Assembly: GCA_013397075.1 (NCBI GenBank)
Contig: VWZS01005933.1
Span: forward strand, 1,076,871 to 1,140,870
Direction of reading: 5' to 3'
Length of the DNA: 64,000 bases
From: Rhabdornis inornatus
Taxonomy: Eukaryota > Chordata > Aves > Passeriformes > Rhabdornithidae
Both the position numbers and the translations under genes were made by a program. The notes beneath the pieces were generated by a model. The model was not told the origin of the DNA, made no database searches, and worked only from the letters and a program-made list of their open reading frames with translations. How positions within the stretch are numbered: the stretch's first letter is position 1; each line of letters opens with the position of its first letter. Positions 53,150 to 64,000 of the stretch are shown here, piece after piece.

Positions 53150-54654
53150 ACAGTTACTAGGTTTTTATTCCACTTACCACTCACTTTCCACTCTGTTTTT
53201 TAAGCCCAGATCTGCGAAATTCTGATGCTTCACTTGTGAGCAGTTATGTGTTTCTTCTGGGTATAGATCTATATTAGTACAAGCCAAAAGGAGTAGCAGG
53301 ATTCAACTCCTGTTCATACTGTTCAGTTCCTAGAAAGCATCACTTTCTATTTTCTGTACTCCAATTCTTGATAGTCTTGAGAGACTAGGTAAACTCAGAA
53401 ATGTCCTAAATTAGAAATTTACGACCAACATTTCTTAAAATGTACGTTTTCATATTCAAAAACTCAAAAATTATATTTCCACATGGTGATAATACCAGCT
53501 TCNAAATATTTACTATGGAAAAGTCTTTCTCTGGATTGTTTCTCCTCCACTTGTACTTTCTAACAAACTTCAGAACAATATTTTTAACTAGATGTACCCT
53601 TTTCAATCAGGAAATTTCAACTCCGAAGCTTCACTTCTAGGCCTCGTATTAGTTGAACCTTCATACACACTGCATACTCATTTTAAAACAGTTTGACTCT
53701 ATTCAGTAGTACTTCTCTATTTCATTGTGCTTCAATTTACGTTCCTTACAGAGGTGTTCTAATTTGTGAAGTCTTACAGTTGACATTTTTGTATTCCATG
53801 CAAAGGCTACATGATGAACAGTTACAAATTGTTATAGATAATTAAATACACAATCTTTAACACAAAAACCCTGGCTTTCTGGACCCAAAAGGCCTCTTGT
53901 GAAATAAATTACTATAAAAAATAGATAAAGTAAACCCAATGTAGAAGATAACACAGGAAAAAACAAAGTGTGTAATTACTGATGGACCTAAGTACCAGAA
54001 ATAGAAGAAAATCACTTATGCATTGTTTCTGTTCCACACAAATAATTCCAATGCAGTTATAACAAGATTGTAAAAGAACTGATTCCTCAGCCACTGGTCA
54101 AAAGGAATGAAAAATTCATAATGATTATTGTCTTACAAACCGAGTCTAAATACAGAACAAAGAGTGCTGAGAAGACATTTTTCTTTAAATATTCACTGAT
54201 TAAAGTGATAGCAATAAACTCCTTGCAGCAAATGGTATTCCTTCTTAACCCCCCCCCCAAAATTTGCTGTAGCTTGTAAATCAGTTGACTTTACCAATGG
54301 TGACCTCAGAAATCCAGTTCTAGAGAGAAATCGTGCATTGATGCTTTAAAATCCCTTAAATTACCAAATATTTTCCTTTCTTTAAAACACCAAAGTGAGT
54401 CTCATGGTTGATGGATACAAATCAATATGCCACAGAAACCTTCCACTGCATGCTGGGATAAGAAACTTGATGTTGAAAATCAAAATTATAATCTGAGATG
54501 TTAAGGCTCTCAGATGTATGGGAAGTTTAAAATAAGTCCTTACTTTGAATATTGAAGAAACCCCCAACAATTATTAATGATTTTTGCAATGTTTATATAT
54601 AATACCAAAACTCTTTTCATAGTTCTTTTTGGAAGAGCCCCAACTAAAGAGAAT

Positions 54655-54875
54655 TACTGAATCATTAATCATTGGAAAAAACCTCTAAGATCATTGAGAC
54701 CAACCCTTAGCCCAGCACCACTGTGTTCACCACTAAACACTGTCCCCAAGTGACACACCCCCATGTTTCTCATCCACTTCCAGGGACAGTGGCTAAACCA
54801 CTTCCCTAAGCAGCCTGTTCCAATGCCTGACCACCCTTTTAGTGAAGACGTTTTTCTTAATGGGAAATATTTAAT
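54655..54875 (-). mobile_element. CR1 LINE 3' fragment
   Basis: The complement of a CR1 3' region is plain on the plus strand: AATCATTGGAAAAAACCTCTAAGATCATTGAGACCAACC-type start, CCCAGCACCACTGTG, ACTGTCCCCAAGTG, CACTTCCAGGGACAGTGG, ACCACTTCCCTAAGCAGCCTG and GTTCCAATGCCTGACCACCC, ending in TTTTCTTAATGGG. It is 5'-truncated and in the same orientation as FSTL5. It is less diverged than the copies in intron 2. Confidence 0.92.
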
Positions 54876-56640
54876 ACTCAACACTTAAACAATACAAATT
54901 TCCAAATTTAGAATTTACATCCATGCATACAACCTCCTGTTCACTTTCTTCATTAGAAAAAATAGCAAAGGCAAAAAACTGTTTGCATTTTTTTTAACCA
55001 TTGAGAGCTTCATGATCAGCTCTTTAGGCTTTGTTTCACCATTTACTCATAACTCCAGAAACATGCCTAGCTTATAAAAAAATACAAGACTCACTCACTA
55101 AAATTGGATCTTTGTCTCTCAAAAGGCAAGCAATGAATGATAAAACTGAAATTATTAGCCATAATACCTCACACTGTTCATCAAGAAGTCAGATGCAGCA
55201 CAAATTAATAAAAGCACTCTAAATCATTAGTCAGCAAATCATATCACAAACTTTCATTTAAATCTCTTTATTAATGTGAGAGCTGTTCTGAGAAACCATG
55301 AGAACAGGGGGGTGCTATTTTTATATGGATTTCAGAGACTAGGGAAGTATAAATCAAATTTTCAGTATAGATTTGTTAATGATTTATGTGTATATCATGT
55401 ATATTTTTACAAAGACAAGCATAGCAGCCCTTTCAGAAGTTTACTTACACATGGAAGAGATTACTGAGAGCCTAGAGCAGTAGATGAATGTGACTATCAC
55501 ACAGAAAAGACATATAGAACATGAATATATTAAAATATTAGATTTTTGGTCTTTTGTGGACACCAGTTTTAAGATCTGATGCTTGAAGTACTCTACTAAT
55601 GTTTCAAATGCAACCCCCATGATGCAGAAAACCTTCTCCCACCCTGCTGACTGCACCAAGAAGGTACAAATGTAGATTGTTCAAATATTTCTGTGAGAAA
55701 AATTCTCCAAGCATAAAATAAGAGAATCAGCCTATTATTAGACAGTAGACTAAAATGCAACTATAGCTAAGCAACACAGTTTAAATTTAATAGAAAAACT
55801 GTCTTCAGTTCAAAAAATAATTAACATGCAAAAGTTAAATCTCAGGAGTGATGTTAATTATGTTGGTTTTTTTTTCAGTGTCCCAAGAAAAGAACTAAAT
55901 CAGCTCATGCATCTAGATCTAGAAAAAAATTTACAGAATATTACTGTTTATAAAAATCAGCCTTGAGCAAACATCAAAAAATCTAAAAGAGAAATATATT
56001 TTTTCTCTTGAAACACTACCATAGCACTAATTATCACTGGGATTCTGAATTACATGAGAATATAAAGGTAGTATAAATGAAAGGTAAAAACATAACATAT
56101 AGGTTAGAGGACCAACAATTTTAAAAAATATTTTAATTCTCCAATATACTAGCTAAATTCATCCACCTTAAAAGGCATAGGAGATAAATGAAAAATATAA
56201 TCAATCTTCAAACTATCATAACCTGGTGGTGTGTCTTGTAGTTTATTTTAAGTGAGGATTTTCTCTCTGTCAAAGTACTTGATAATATGGAAGAGCAGCA
56301 CTGTGATGGACTATATTTCAACTTAAAAATCAGCCCTCAAGATTAAAAACATCAATTTCTCATTGAAGCTGAGGCTATGGCTAACCTTGGCTGTTGCAAG
56401 GAGAGGGAGGATCCGTGCAACTTAATTCCACTTGACAAGGACAAACTCAAAGTACTGTCATAAGGGGCTTCTCTTTCTTCTCCATGGCCTTTCCACTGCA
56501 AAAACTGATGATGAGATGAACTTATGTTTTCATCTTGAAACAGAGCAGAGAGAAAATGAGGGCTCAATGTCAAAATAAGATGCTACTTTTTAAAAAAAAA
56601 TCACTAAATTTAATTTAAATTTAATTTTTTTAATCTAAAC

Positions 56641-57535
56641 GAGAGAGACATGGACTTGATGCACTGACCACCCAGTGGATGAAGAATTGGCTGGATGGTC
56701 AGACCCTCAGTGCTGTGGTCCATGGTTCAATATCCAAGTGGAGACCAGGGACAAGTGGCATTCCCCAGGGGTTGGTATGGGGACTGGCACTACTTAACAT
56801 TTTTGTCAGTGACATAGACAGTGCAATTGAGTGCAGCATCAGCAAGTTTGCCAATGACTCCACGCTGTGATGTCTAGTCAACACGCTGGACGGAAAAGAT
56901 GCCAGCGAGAGGGACCTGGACAGGCTTGTGAGGTGGGACTGTGCAAAACTCTTCAAGTTCAGCGAGGCCAAGTGCAAGGTCCTGCACTTGGGTCATGGCA
57001 ATCCCAAGTACAAATAAAGGGTGGGTGGAGATTGAGAGCATCCCTGGTGAGAAGGACTTGGGGGTGTTGGTTGACAAGAAGTTCAACATGACTCAGCAAT
57101 GTCCACTTGCAGTGCAGAAAATCTTGGGCTGCAGCAAAGGAATTATGGACAGAAGGTCAAGGGTGGTGATGCTCCCTCTCCATTCTATTCCTGTTAGACC
57201 CCACTTCAAGTACTGTATCCAGCTCTGAGAACCCCAACATAAGGATCTGGCCCTGTTGCAGCAAGCCCAGAGGAGGGCCACCAAGATGACCAGAGGGCTG
57301 GAGCACCTCTGCTATGAAGCAGCTCTCCAGGCTCAGAGATTTGGGGTTGTTCAGGCTCCAGAAGAGAAGGTCTCAGGGAGACCACATTGAGGCCTTCCAA
57401 TGCCTAGAGGGGCCCTACACAAAAGATGAAGAGGTGCGTTTTACAAGGGCACGTAGTGATGGGATGAGAGAGAATAATTTTAAACAGAGAGTAGTTTTAG
57501 GTTATGTATTAGGAGGAAATTCTTCACTATGAGGG
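56641..57535 (+). mobile_element. CR1 LINE fragment with decayed reverse-transcriptase region
   Basis: About 0.9 kb of the CR1 second ORF 3' part on the plus strand. The first frame (56679-56870) carries the reverse-transcriptase block GIPQG...LLNIFVSDID and then SKFANDSTL before a stop: the catalytic F/YADD motif has become FAND and is followed at once by a termination codon. The frame then shifts: 56941-57228 contains EKDLGVLVDKKFN, VVMLPLHSIPVRPHFKYCIQL, and 57314-57532 contains the RLQKRRSQGDHIEAFQCLEG block. Three frames and the lost catalytic residue make it inactive. The usual CR1 3' UTR and terminal repeat are missing: similarity ends at AAATTCTTCACTATGAGGGTG just before the LTR-like segment. 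Antisense to FSTL5. Confidence 0.95.
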
Positions 57536-57559
57536 TGTTGACACACAGCTTGCCTTTAA

Positions 57560-57985
57560 CAAAGATACCTTGATGCCTTAAGTTCTAAGTTTTCCTATTC
57601 TGCTTGGATGTGCTTTTGTGATGTGCTAGGGTGATGAATACAAAACAGTCCTATTCCAGTTGAGAACTCAAGGACAGTTTCTGCAAACTACAGGCCCAAA
57701 GCACAAACAACGTGGAAAGAGGAGGACGGGTTAATGCAAATGAACCAAAACCTATAAAAGTGTGAGATTTTGTGACCAAGCCCTCCTTTGCTTCCATCTT
57801 GGAGCCATCCAGGCAGGGGCCACGACTGTGGCACTCATACTGCTAGGGTGTGGCTGTTGTAGGCCTTTCTTAGGCCTCTCAATAAATACCCATTTTATCC
57901 CCTCAAGTCTGTGTGTAGCCTCTGTTCCAGCTCCTCAAGGCATCAACCTGGTCTCAGATTTCTTTTAGGTCTCAGATCTCTCATA
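57560..57985 (+). mobile_element. Probable solo LTR of an endogenous retrovirus
   Basis: Regulatory order fits an LTR on the plus strand: an octamer element ATGCAAAT at 57734-57741, TATA box TATAAAAG at 57753-57760, about 120 bp of R-like sequence including CTTGGAGCCATCC, a poly-A signal AATAAA at 57881-57886, and a U5-like part ending near CTCAGATCTCTC. The decamer GGTCTCAGAT is repeated near the 3' end (57952-57961 and 57969-57978). No internal viral genes are present on either side. It directly follows the truncated CR1, and a further TATAAAT...AATAAA pair at about 58012-58036 may belong to another LTR remnant. The outer boundaries are approximate. Antisense to FSTL5. Confidence 0.65.
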
Positions 57986-60323
57986 AAAGATGAATAGTTA
58001 ACCAAGATGTTGTATAAATGTCACGTCTTAATAAAAGCTTCTGCTTTTTGTTGATTTAAGACTCAAAGCAGACCCTTCGGAGGGAAAAATTAGACACTGC
58101 TACAAATGATGATGCAGAAGGAATGCAAACTTCTCCAAAAATGTGACAAAATAATTACCTTTCTTTTAAAATATAAGTGCTAAAGCATTTTCAAAATTAA
58201 CAAGGTGCATCTCTTCTTTTACTTAGGTACAATAGGTTATTTTCTGCTCTATGAATAAAAATTTTACTACTACAACTCTAAACCACAGGTATTTGTGAAT
58301 TGGTCATTCATTCATGTGCATTTAGTTTTCCATTGCACTATAGTTTGTCTTCAGAAAGCAGATACTACTCTTTTCTGCATAAATACTAAATGTGTTTGAA
58401 CCTTGCATGTTTCTTTTTATCACTGGAAAGCCATGATTGTCACCAAATACAATCCTCAATTACACAAATAATTGTAACATTAGTGCACTATATTTACTCT
58501 GTAACAGAGTCAAAAGTTGCATTTATTATTTTGACTGCTTTTGCATACAAATCAAGATTTCCATTGATCTACCAGGATGATGAGAAATTGCTTTGGTTTT
58601 TCTTTCCCAGCAATCACTTGTGACAAAATTTAATAAAACCCATAAACAACATATATTATCAGCTAAAGTGGTGTTTTAAGTAAAGTTTATAAAAGAAAAT
58701 ACATAAAAGAAGTAGAACTTGAAATGTCGAACTTCTAAACAAATCATAATCTGCAAGCTCTTTGAAAGCAAAGTTTATTTCTACTTCTGACCATGTAAGA
58801 ATTTTCTACCTTTTTTTGTTTTATTGCTTGTTGATTTGTTTAAATGTATATAATGATTTACATATTATTTGGGAAGACAAAGTTCTGTTATAATAATAAA
58901 AATATGTAGAGTTCAGAGTTACAATGAAGAAAGCCTCTAAAATATTTTATTTCCTAATGGGAGCAAAAGTATGTGAAGTAATAATCTAGAAGTTCCTATC
59001 ATTTAATAAACGAGCATTTTTAGTAATGACTAAGTTTTTATCTGATTAAAGTTATGAGCTGCTTTCAGATTATTTCTTTTTGTAGATATTAGGAAGTTCC
59101 TTATGAAGGAACTAAAAATACTTCCAGAAAGTTTTTAATATGCTGATGTGAAAATGATAGCGGCTCTTACCACAAGACCGCCTATTCAGTGGTAAAAATA
59201 TTTCAGATTACAATAAACCTCACTTGGAATAAAATGAGAAGAAAGCTCTCTCTGTCAGGAAAAGAAAGAAGTATTTTAAATATCCTTCATCTTCCAGCTA
59301 ACATTTTCAAGTACTTTATTGCACAAAAAATCGTTTTTCTGAGGTCTGCTCTGAAAAGCACTGCTGGACACCAACCCCAGTTAATTCAAATGCAAATAAA
59401 CTGTCAACTTCAACCTACTTCAAGCAATCAGTGCAACCATTGCCAACTCTCCTCTCATTTAACTCTTTAGAACTTCTTATTTTCTTAAGATTTGCATCAC
59501 TCAGCAATGCAGCCAAATAATTCACCACTAATTTTACATAATGTACGGTATAAAGAGTGATCAATTGAATAGACTTACTATGATCATTTCTAGGATAGTA
59601 GGCGTAAATACCTGCATAAACGTTGCTATCAAATAAAATTACAAATAGATAACAAATACATATTTCCTGTCATTCTCATCCCCACTTGGTAAGGAATCAT
59701 GCCTGGTTAACCCACAGCAACCTCTCTTTGCCAGTATATTTAGCCAATATAAACAGAAGTATCAATGGCACAGAAGAAACAAGAGATACTGGCAATAAGG
59801 GAGCCTTTTTGAAGTTCTTCTGCCGCAGTAACTCTGCAGAAATTCCTTGATCTGCACTGGCCCATCCAAATGAAGACACATGTTAATAAATGCAACTCCT
59901 AGAAATGAAGACAACCTACCAGAATTTTGCAACTAGACCTTACTCAACCCAAAACCTAAAGAAAGAACTTGCAAAATAATACAGAAGAAAATGAAGCTGT
60001 AGATTTGATTTCTCTTGAATATTTTTTCTGGGCAGTAGTAACCCTTGATATTGGAGGTGTTAGAGGGAGATTCACATGGTACTATTTTTGAAGGGGCTAA
60101 ACTATTGCTGCTCTTGGGCAACCCAGAGCTTTCTCAATGTCTCTTTACTACAGAGAAGATATTTGACCTGCTGCTCTTCTGATAATATAAAATTGATCTT
60201 TGTCTTTTCTGTCTACCAAGTGGCAGGGAAAAGCATGCTGCATTAAATATGTATAATATCATATGCGAACAAGTTTCCAGTCTTTTCATTTGCTGACAGC
60301 TATTCCCTATGCTTCAGAAGGTT

Positions 60324-60341
60324 AAAAAAAAAAAAAAAAAA
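60324..60341. repeat. Poly-A tract (18 A)
   Basis: An uninterrupted run of A on the plus strand without a recognisable retroposon body upstream. Confidence 0.9.
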
Positions 60342-62720
60342 GCTTTAACTAAAAAAACAGATTAAACAGATTTACAAATAAACTTGCTAATCTATTTACT
60401 TTAAAATTATGTAGCATAACAGACCAAGCTACACTGAATGGTTAATGAACGTGGTCCTGCTTTTGCTTAGAAAAATTGTAGAATAAAGTCAAGAGTGGCA
60501 TTTGAGTCACTGCTTCCCCTTGAGCGAGTGATTCACTCCTGCAACATTTAATGTCCACAATTATCACATAATATTTGCCAGTCTGGAGAAAAGTAATCGG
60601 AACTTCCTAAACTTCATTTGACCTCTTACCTTTAAGATATCAAAGCGAAGTTCAGATCTGTTAAATGGCAGAACTATTCCAATTAGAGAGCCATCTTTAG
60701 ATTTGAAATTAAAAAAATTGAGCAGAGCCTTGTTTTTAATACTATTTTATAGTCTCTAAAAGAGAAGAGTGGCAGAAAATTTGTATTTTCTGAAATATTA
60801 TATAAAGTGACAGTTTGGGACAGTGTGCATTTTTCTAAAAAAAATAAAAGTTTGGTATTTTTAAAAAACCTAATTTATGCATTTGTAACAGTTCTTTTAT
60901 TCTAAGATTGAATATTGTTTTTAGACACATACTGAGGATTATTGGATAAACTCACACACAACTCAAAACAGCATGAAACACTGACATGATTAGGTAGATC
61001 TAGAACACACCCAGAACAGAACAACCACAACATTTGGGCTTTTAGCTGATCACTATTTGCAGTCAAAGGCCTTAAACCAGGAAATAACTAGGTCATGCAG
61101 TGGAAAAAGTAAGCTTTGGACCCTGACAAGGTTGTGCATATGCTGATATTTTCGATAACTGTGTGTGCCCTCATAAGCATACCCTTATGTGCTGCCAGCT
61201 TAAAGATGGATCCATAAAGTAGCTCTTTAAACCCATATTTTCTCTAAATCCTGTTTTTGTAACAAAATTCCTTCCTGATTTCACATTAGTTCTGCAGTCA
61301 GCTGGTTGGTCAAGTCATTAACAACTTTTGTATGACGTTGATAAAGGACTTGGAACTGTGTGTTATACAAAACCATATTCTTACAAGTTTACAAATATGC
61401 TTGAACAAGGTTTACTACTGCAGAACAGACTTCTAGTTAGAACAATGACCAATATGGCTATGGACCACACTTAATGTACACATATATTTAGAACACCATT
61501 TTGTCAAAAAATAGCAGTGCCATTTTACCTCCTTTGGAGTGTATGTATCATTTCAAATACCCATTTTTCAAACATTATTTATCAGATAAATCAGCCTAAT
61601 ACAAATGAAGGCAAAATATTACATAGAAAATACAATCAGATATAAATTTTAAAGCACAGAATCAATGTCTTAGTATCAAAGCTTATCATCTGATTGATGT
61701 TGGTAAAATGACTGATCTCAGAAAGTTCAATGACTTTTAATCATGTAATGGTGGAGACAGTCCTGTTAACTGGAAAAAGACTGTTTGTACGAATAGAGAC
61801 CAATCAAGTGAACAATGATTTATAGATTCAGGCCCTGTATAAACATTAAAAGTTTCGATATATAATTAGTGGGTTGGGGTTGTTACGTTGTGGGTCTTTC
61901 TTCCCCTCAGTATAATTGTAGCATCTGCACCATGGTTCAAAATAACTTTTTCAAAATAATTTTGTAATGTCTACTTCAAAAAGTAAACATCCAGAATCTC
62001 CATACCTTAAAAGCCATCATATGAAATTATATCAAAATATTTCAAAGCAAATTAATATTCATATCAATGACAGATGATAAAAGCTGTCTTAGCTGATGGA
62101 TAGACTGTTAATGAAGGCTTGCAAACAGTGCAAGTGCTATGTAATAAACTTTCATTCCCTACTGTTGAGAAAAGAAGAAGAGACCTGTTTTATGACTAGG
62201 GTGAGGAGAAGAGGGAGAGAATAAAATGTATTTCCTAATTCTACTGAAATGCACCCTGAACTACTTTCTCCTCATTTTTCTAGCTTTCAACTTTAACCAT
62301 CAGTAGCTCTGTGCTGCTGCCTGATGGTTATCTTTATACTCCAGCTGATACAAACATTCAGCAAAATAGAACCCACCTTAACATTAAGGAAATTATGCAG
62401 GAGTGAAAAAATTCTGCAATACTAAGAAGCAGCCTCTTTTCATCAGCTTCATCCCATCAACACAAGTTACTTTTTGCTCACAGCTACTACAACTGCTAGC
62501 TCTTCTGCAGGACAACTATGTAAAGAAATACTTGTAGTTTAGGTCCCAGTTCCTAAAAAAAATAATCACAACCAAAAGGGTATGAAGTGCTACGTAATCC
62601 TAAAAAACTCAAGGAGGGGACCTCATTTGCCTGCTTATTCTGTTCAGTTATCTCAGTTGCACTGGCTAGCAGCAGCAGCTTATTCCCTCTGGAATCTGCC
62701 TTAATGTCAGACAGACACCC

Positions 62721-62825
62721 CTGCACAGTGCTCAGCTCTGCGTGTGCAGAAGTCGCTGCACAGCGCTCAGCTCCGTGTGTGCAGAAATCCCTGTGTAGCA
62801 CTGAGCTCTGCATGCGCACAACTCT
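62721..62825. repeat. Minisatellite, 35-bp unit x 3
   Basis: Three consecutive 35-bp units at 62721-62755, 62756-62790 and 62791-62825 share the pattern CTG(CA/TG)(C/T)AG(T/C)(G/A)CT(C/G)AGCTC(T/C)G followed by a GTGTGCAGAA-type end. Units 1 and 2 are very similar and unit 3 is more diverged. The array carries several CpGs and lies in intron 1 about 0.9 kb downstream of the exon 1 donor in gene orientation. A 102-codon open frame through it is a consequence of the repeat and I do not call it a gene. Confidence 0.9.
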
Positions 62826-63710
62826 GACGACTCACAGAAGCAGCAGCAAACTCCTGTGTGAAGCAGAGCTCCTTACCGAGCTCACGACATGTTAAACACT
62901 GCTGAAAGAAAAAGACATTACATCTGCCCACACTTCTCAGTTCTATTCAATTACGGACAACAGCAGTCCTATAAATGCAACATAATATGGTATTGTTAAA
63001 TCCGAGATTCATGCTTACACCTAGTTGCAGCCTGGAAGCAGGCCTGATGTTCAGCCAACATCAAAGGACAAAAATTCACAACTTTCACAGACACACATAC
63101 CCCCCACATTGACCTTGGAGGCAGAGGTGGTGGTGATGATCTCTTTCATAAGGTGCTGTTTCCCAAGTTGACAGCGAAACAGTGCTGAATTGTTTGTGAA
63201 GTAACAGGGTATCACTGTCTTTCTCTTACACACGTATACAGGCACGCACAAGAACACAGGGCAACATGCGGCTATGCTTTTAAATCCTCTTTAATTCCCT
63301 CTTTACTCTCTTCTTCCCAGAATGACCTCGCATATCCTGTCTTCCCCCAGACAGAATCAACCAGAGCTTTTCTAGTCCCCCCAAATGGGTATTTATACAA
63401 AGAAGGCTCTCTAATGTTTTTTGAGAGTGCTCTGTAATATTCAAGATTTCTAAAATAAAACATTTTCAACCATTTAAAAATTACCCTGAGAGCCAATTTT
63501 CAATAAAAATAAGCCTTGAACTTTTCATTCAGATTCATCTTTTGTTTATAGAGCCCTTTTCACTGAAAGCTGCACCGCTTTTCCAAGCCTTGTCCCTACA
63601 CTGACCTAAGGGCTACCAAGCTTCCAACTTTGCTCTGCCTTTAATTGCCAGCTCCTCCATCCCATCCAGCACCCTGCTACCGTTTATGTGAAAAATATGC
63701 ATGCGAGGGT

Positions 63711-63730
63711 GTGTATATATATATATATAT
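63711..63730. repeat. (TA)n microsatellite next to the exon 1 splice donor
   Basis: GTG followed by eight or nine TA units. On the FSTL5 sense strand this is (TA)n beginning about 16 nt after the exon 1/intron 1 boundary, just past the donor GTAAGTAGCAATACCA. Confidence 0.92.
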
Positions 63731-63746
63731 TGGTATTGCTACTTAC

Positions 63747-64000
63747 CTTGTCCAAGAGTCACTAAAATCTACGAGGGGGAAAAAAACAAAACCCCAGCTC
63801 GACGGGTCCTCGTGCAAATCGCAAAGAGAGGAACACTTCTTCCTTTAACAAAGCGGCTCCGCCGCGCTCCGGTGAGCGAGCGAGGCAGCGAGGGAGCAGT
63901 CCGGAGGCAGGCGGGCGCAGCAGCCTCCAGGGCGCTTTCCGGCGGAGCAGGCGCGGAGGCTCCGCGGCCCGAGGCGCCGCGGGGAGGCGGCGGGCGCCCT
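63747..64000 (-). other. FSTL5: FSTL5 exon 1, non-coding 5' UTR (5' end may lie beyond the window)
   Basis: On the minus strand the CpG-rich sequence at the right edge leads into CTCGTAGATTTTAGTGACTC and TTGGACAAG, then the consensus donor GTAAGT (complement of 63741-63746). The exon is at least 254 nt if transcription starts at or beyond 64000. It contains no ATG in any frame, and neither does the 16-nt leader of exon 2, so translation would begin at the FSTL5 start codon in exon 2. The assignment to FSTL5 rests on strand, the strong donor, the lack of any other exon between here and exon 2, and the usual vertebrate arrangement with a non-coding first exon; the exact transcription start cannot be seen. 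Confidence 0.75.
63845..64000 (-). promoter_or_regulatory. FSTL5: CpG-island edge, FSTL5 promoter region
   Basis: A sudden change from AT-rich DNA to dense GC with many CpGs (GCGGCTCCGCCGCGCTCCGG, GGCGGGCGC, CCGCGGCCCGAGGCGCCGCGG) continues to the window end. GC-box-like GGCGGG words are present and no TATA box is seen, which is usual for broad CpG-island promoters. The island overlaps the 5' UTR of exon 1 and probably extends to the right. Confidence 0.8.

Larger units (their letters stand above)
39693..63746 (-). other. FSTL5: FSTL5 intron 1 (24,054 bp)
   Basis: It runs between the non-coding exon 1 donor (CAAG|GTAAGT, GT at the complement of 63745-63746) and the exon 2 acceptor. Outside the entries listed separately it is AT-rich DNA; I looked for other exons or antisense genes on both strands and found none that I can support. 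Most of the recognisable mobile elements in the window lie here, and none interrupts a coding exon. An assembly ambiguity (N) occurs at 53503. Confidence 0.85.

Noticed and set aside
56679..56870. Functional reverse transcriptase gene
   Set aside because: The catalytic motif is altered to FAND, is followed by a stop, and the rest of the element is split over further frames.
62587..62895. 102-codon secreted-protein-like frame
   Set aside because: Its body is the translation of the 35-bp minisatellite and its flanks; the apparent cysteine pattern comes from the repeat unit.

Overview
The window is intronic and promoter-proximal DNA from a vertebrate, almost certainly a bird. The evidence is several copies of CR1 (the typical avian LINE), two LTR-like segments, an interspersed repeat resembling one I recall from passerine assemblies, AT-rich spacer DNA and a CpG-island promoter. 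I see no Alu, L1 or other mammal-type elements. There are no bacterial-type operons, and the many short open frames are almost all chance frames in AT-rich DNA.

One host gene spans the window on the minus strand. I identify it as the 5' part of FSTL5 (follistatin-like 5), a secreted calcium-binding glycoprotein. Exon 1 (non-coding, at least 254 nt) lies in a CpG island at the right edge and ends at a strong splice donor at 63746/63747. Exon 2 (39554-39692) carries the start codon, the signal peptide and the short segment after it. Exon 3 (22697-22730) is a 34-nt micro-exon with a tandem NAGNAG acceptor. Intron 1 is 24,054 bp, intron 2 is 16,823 bp, and intron 3 fills at least the first 22,696 bp and runs off the left edge. 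The joined reading frame gives 52 complete codons plus one base of the next codon, and it matches the N-terminus of vertebrate FSTL5 as I remember it.

Layout from left to right. Positions 1-22.7 kb are AT-rich intron 3 with few recognisable repeats. Positions 22.7-39.6 kb are intron 2, with microsatellites, two CR1 pieces (one internally deleted), a possible third CR1 tail just upstream of exon 3, an ERV-associated type of repeat at 33 kb and a GC-richer unclassified block at 36 kb. Positions 39.7-63.7 kb are intron 1, with a probable solo LTR at 41.5-42.0 kb, a second GC-richer block at 45.6-46.6 kb, perfect inverted repeats near 52.8 and 53.1 kb, a CR1 tail at 54.7 kb, a 0.9-kb decayed CR1 reverse-transcriptase fragment at 56.6 kb, a second LTR at 57.6-58.0 kb, a 35-bp x 3 minisatellite at 62.7 kb, and a (TA)n tract beside the exon 1 donor.

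I found no novel multi-gene system. The most interesting points are the micro-exon with its NAGNAG acceptor, the promoter-proximal minisatellite and (TA)n tract, and the perfect 19-bp hairpin.
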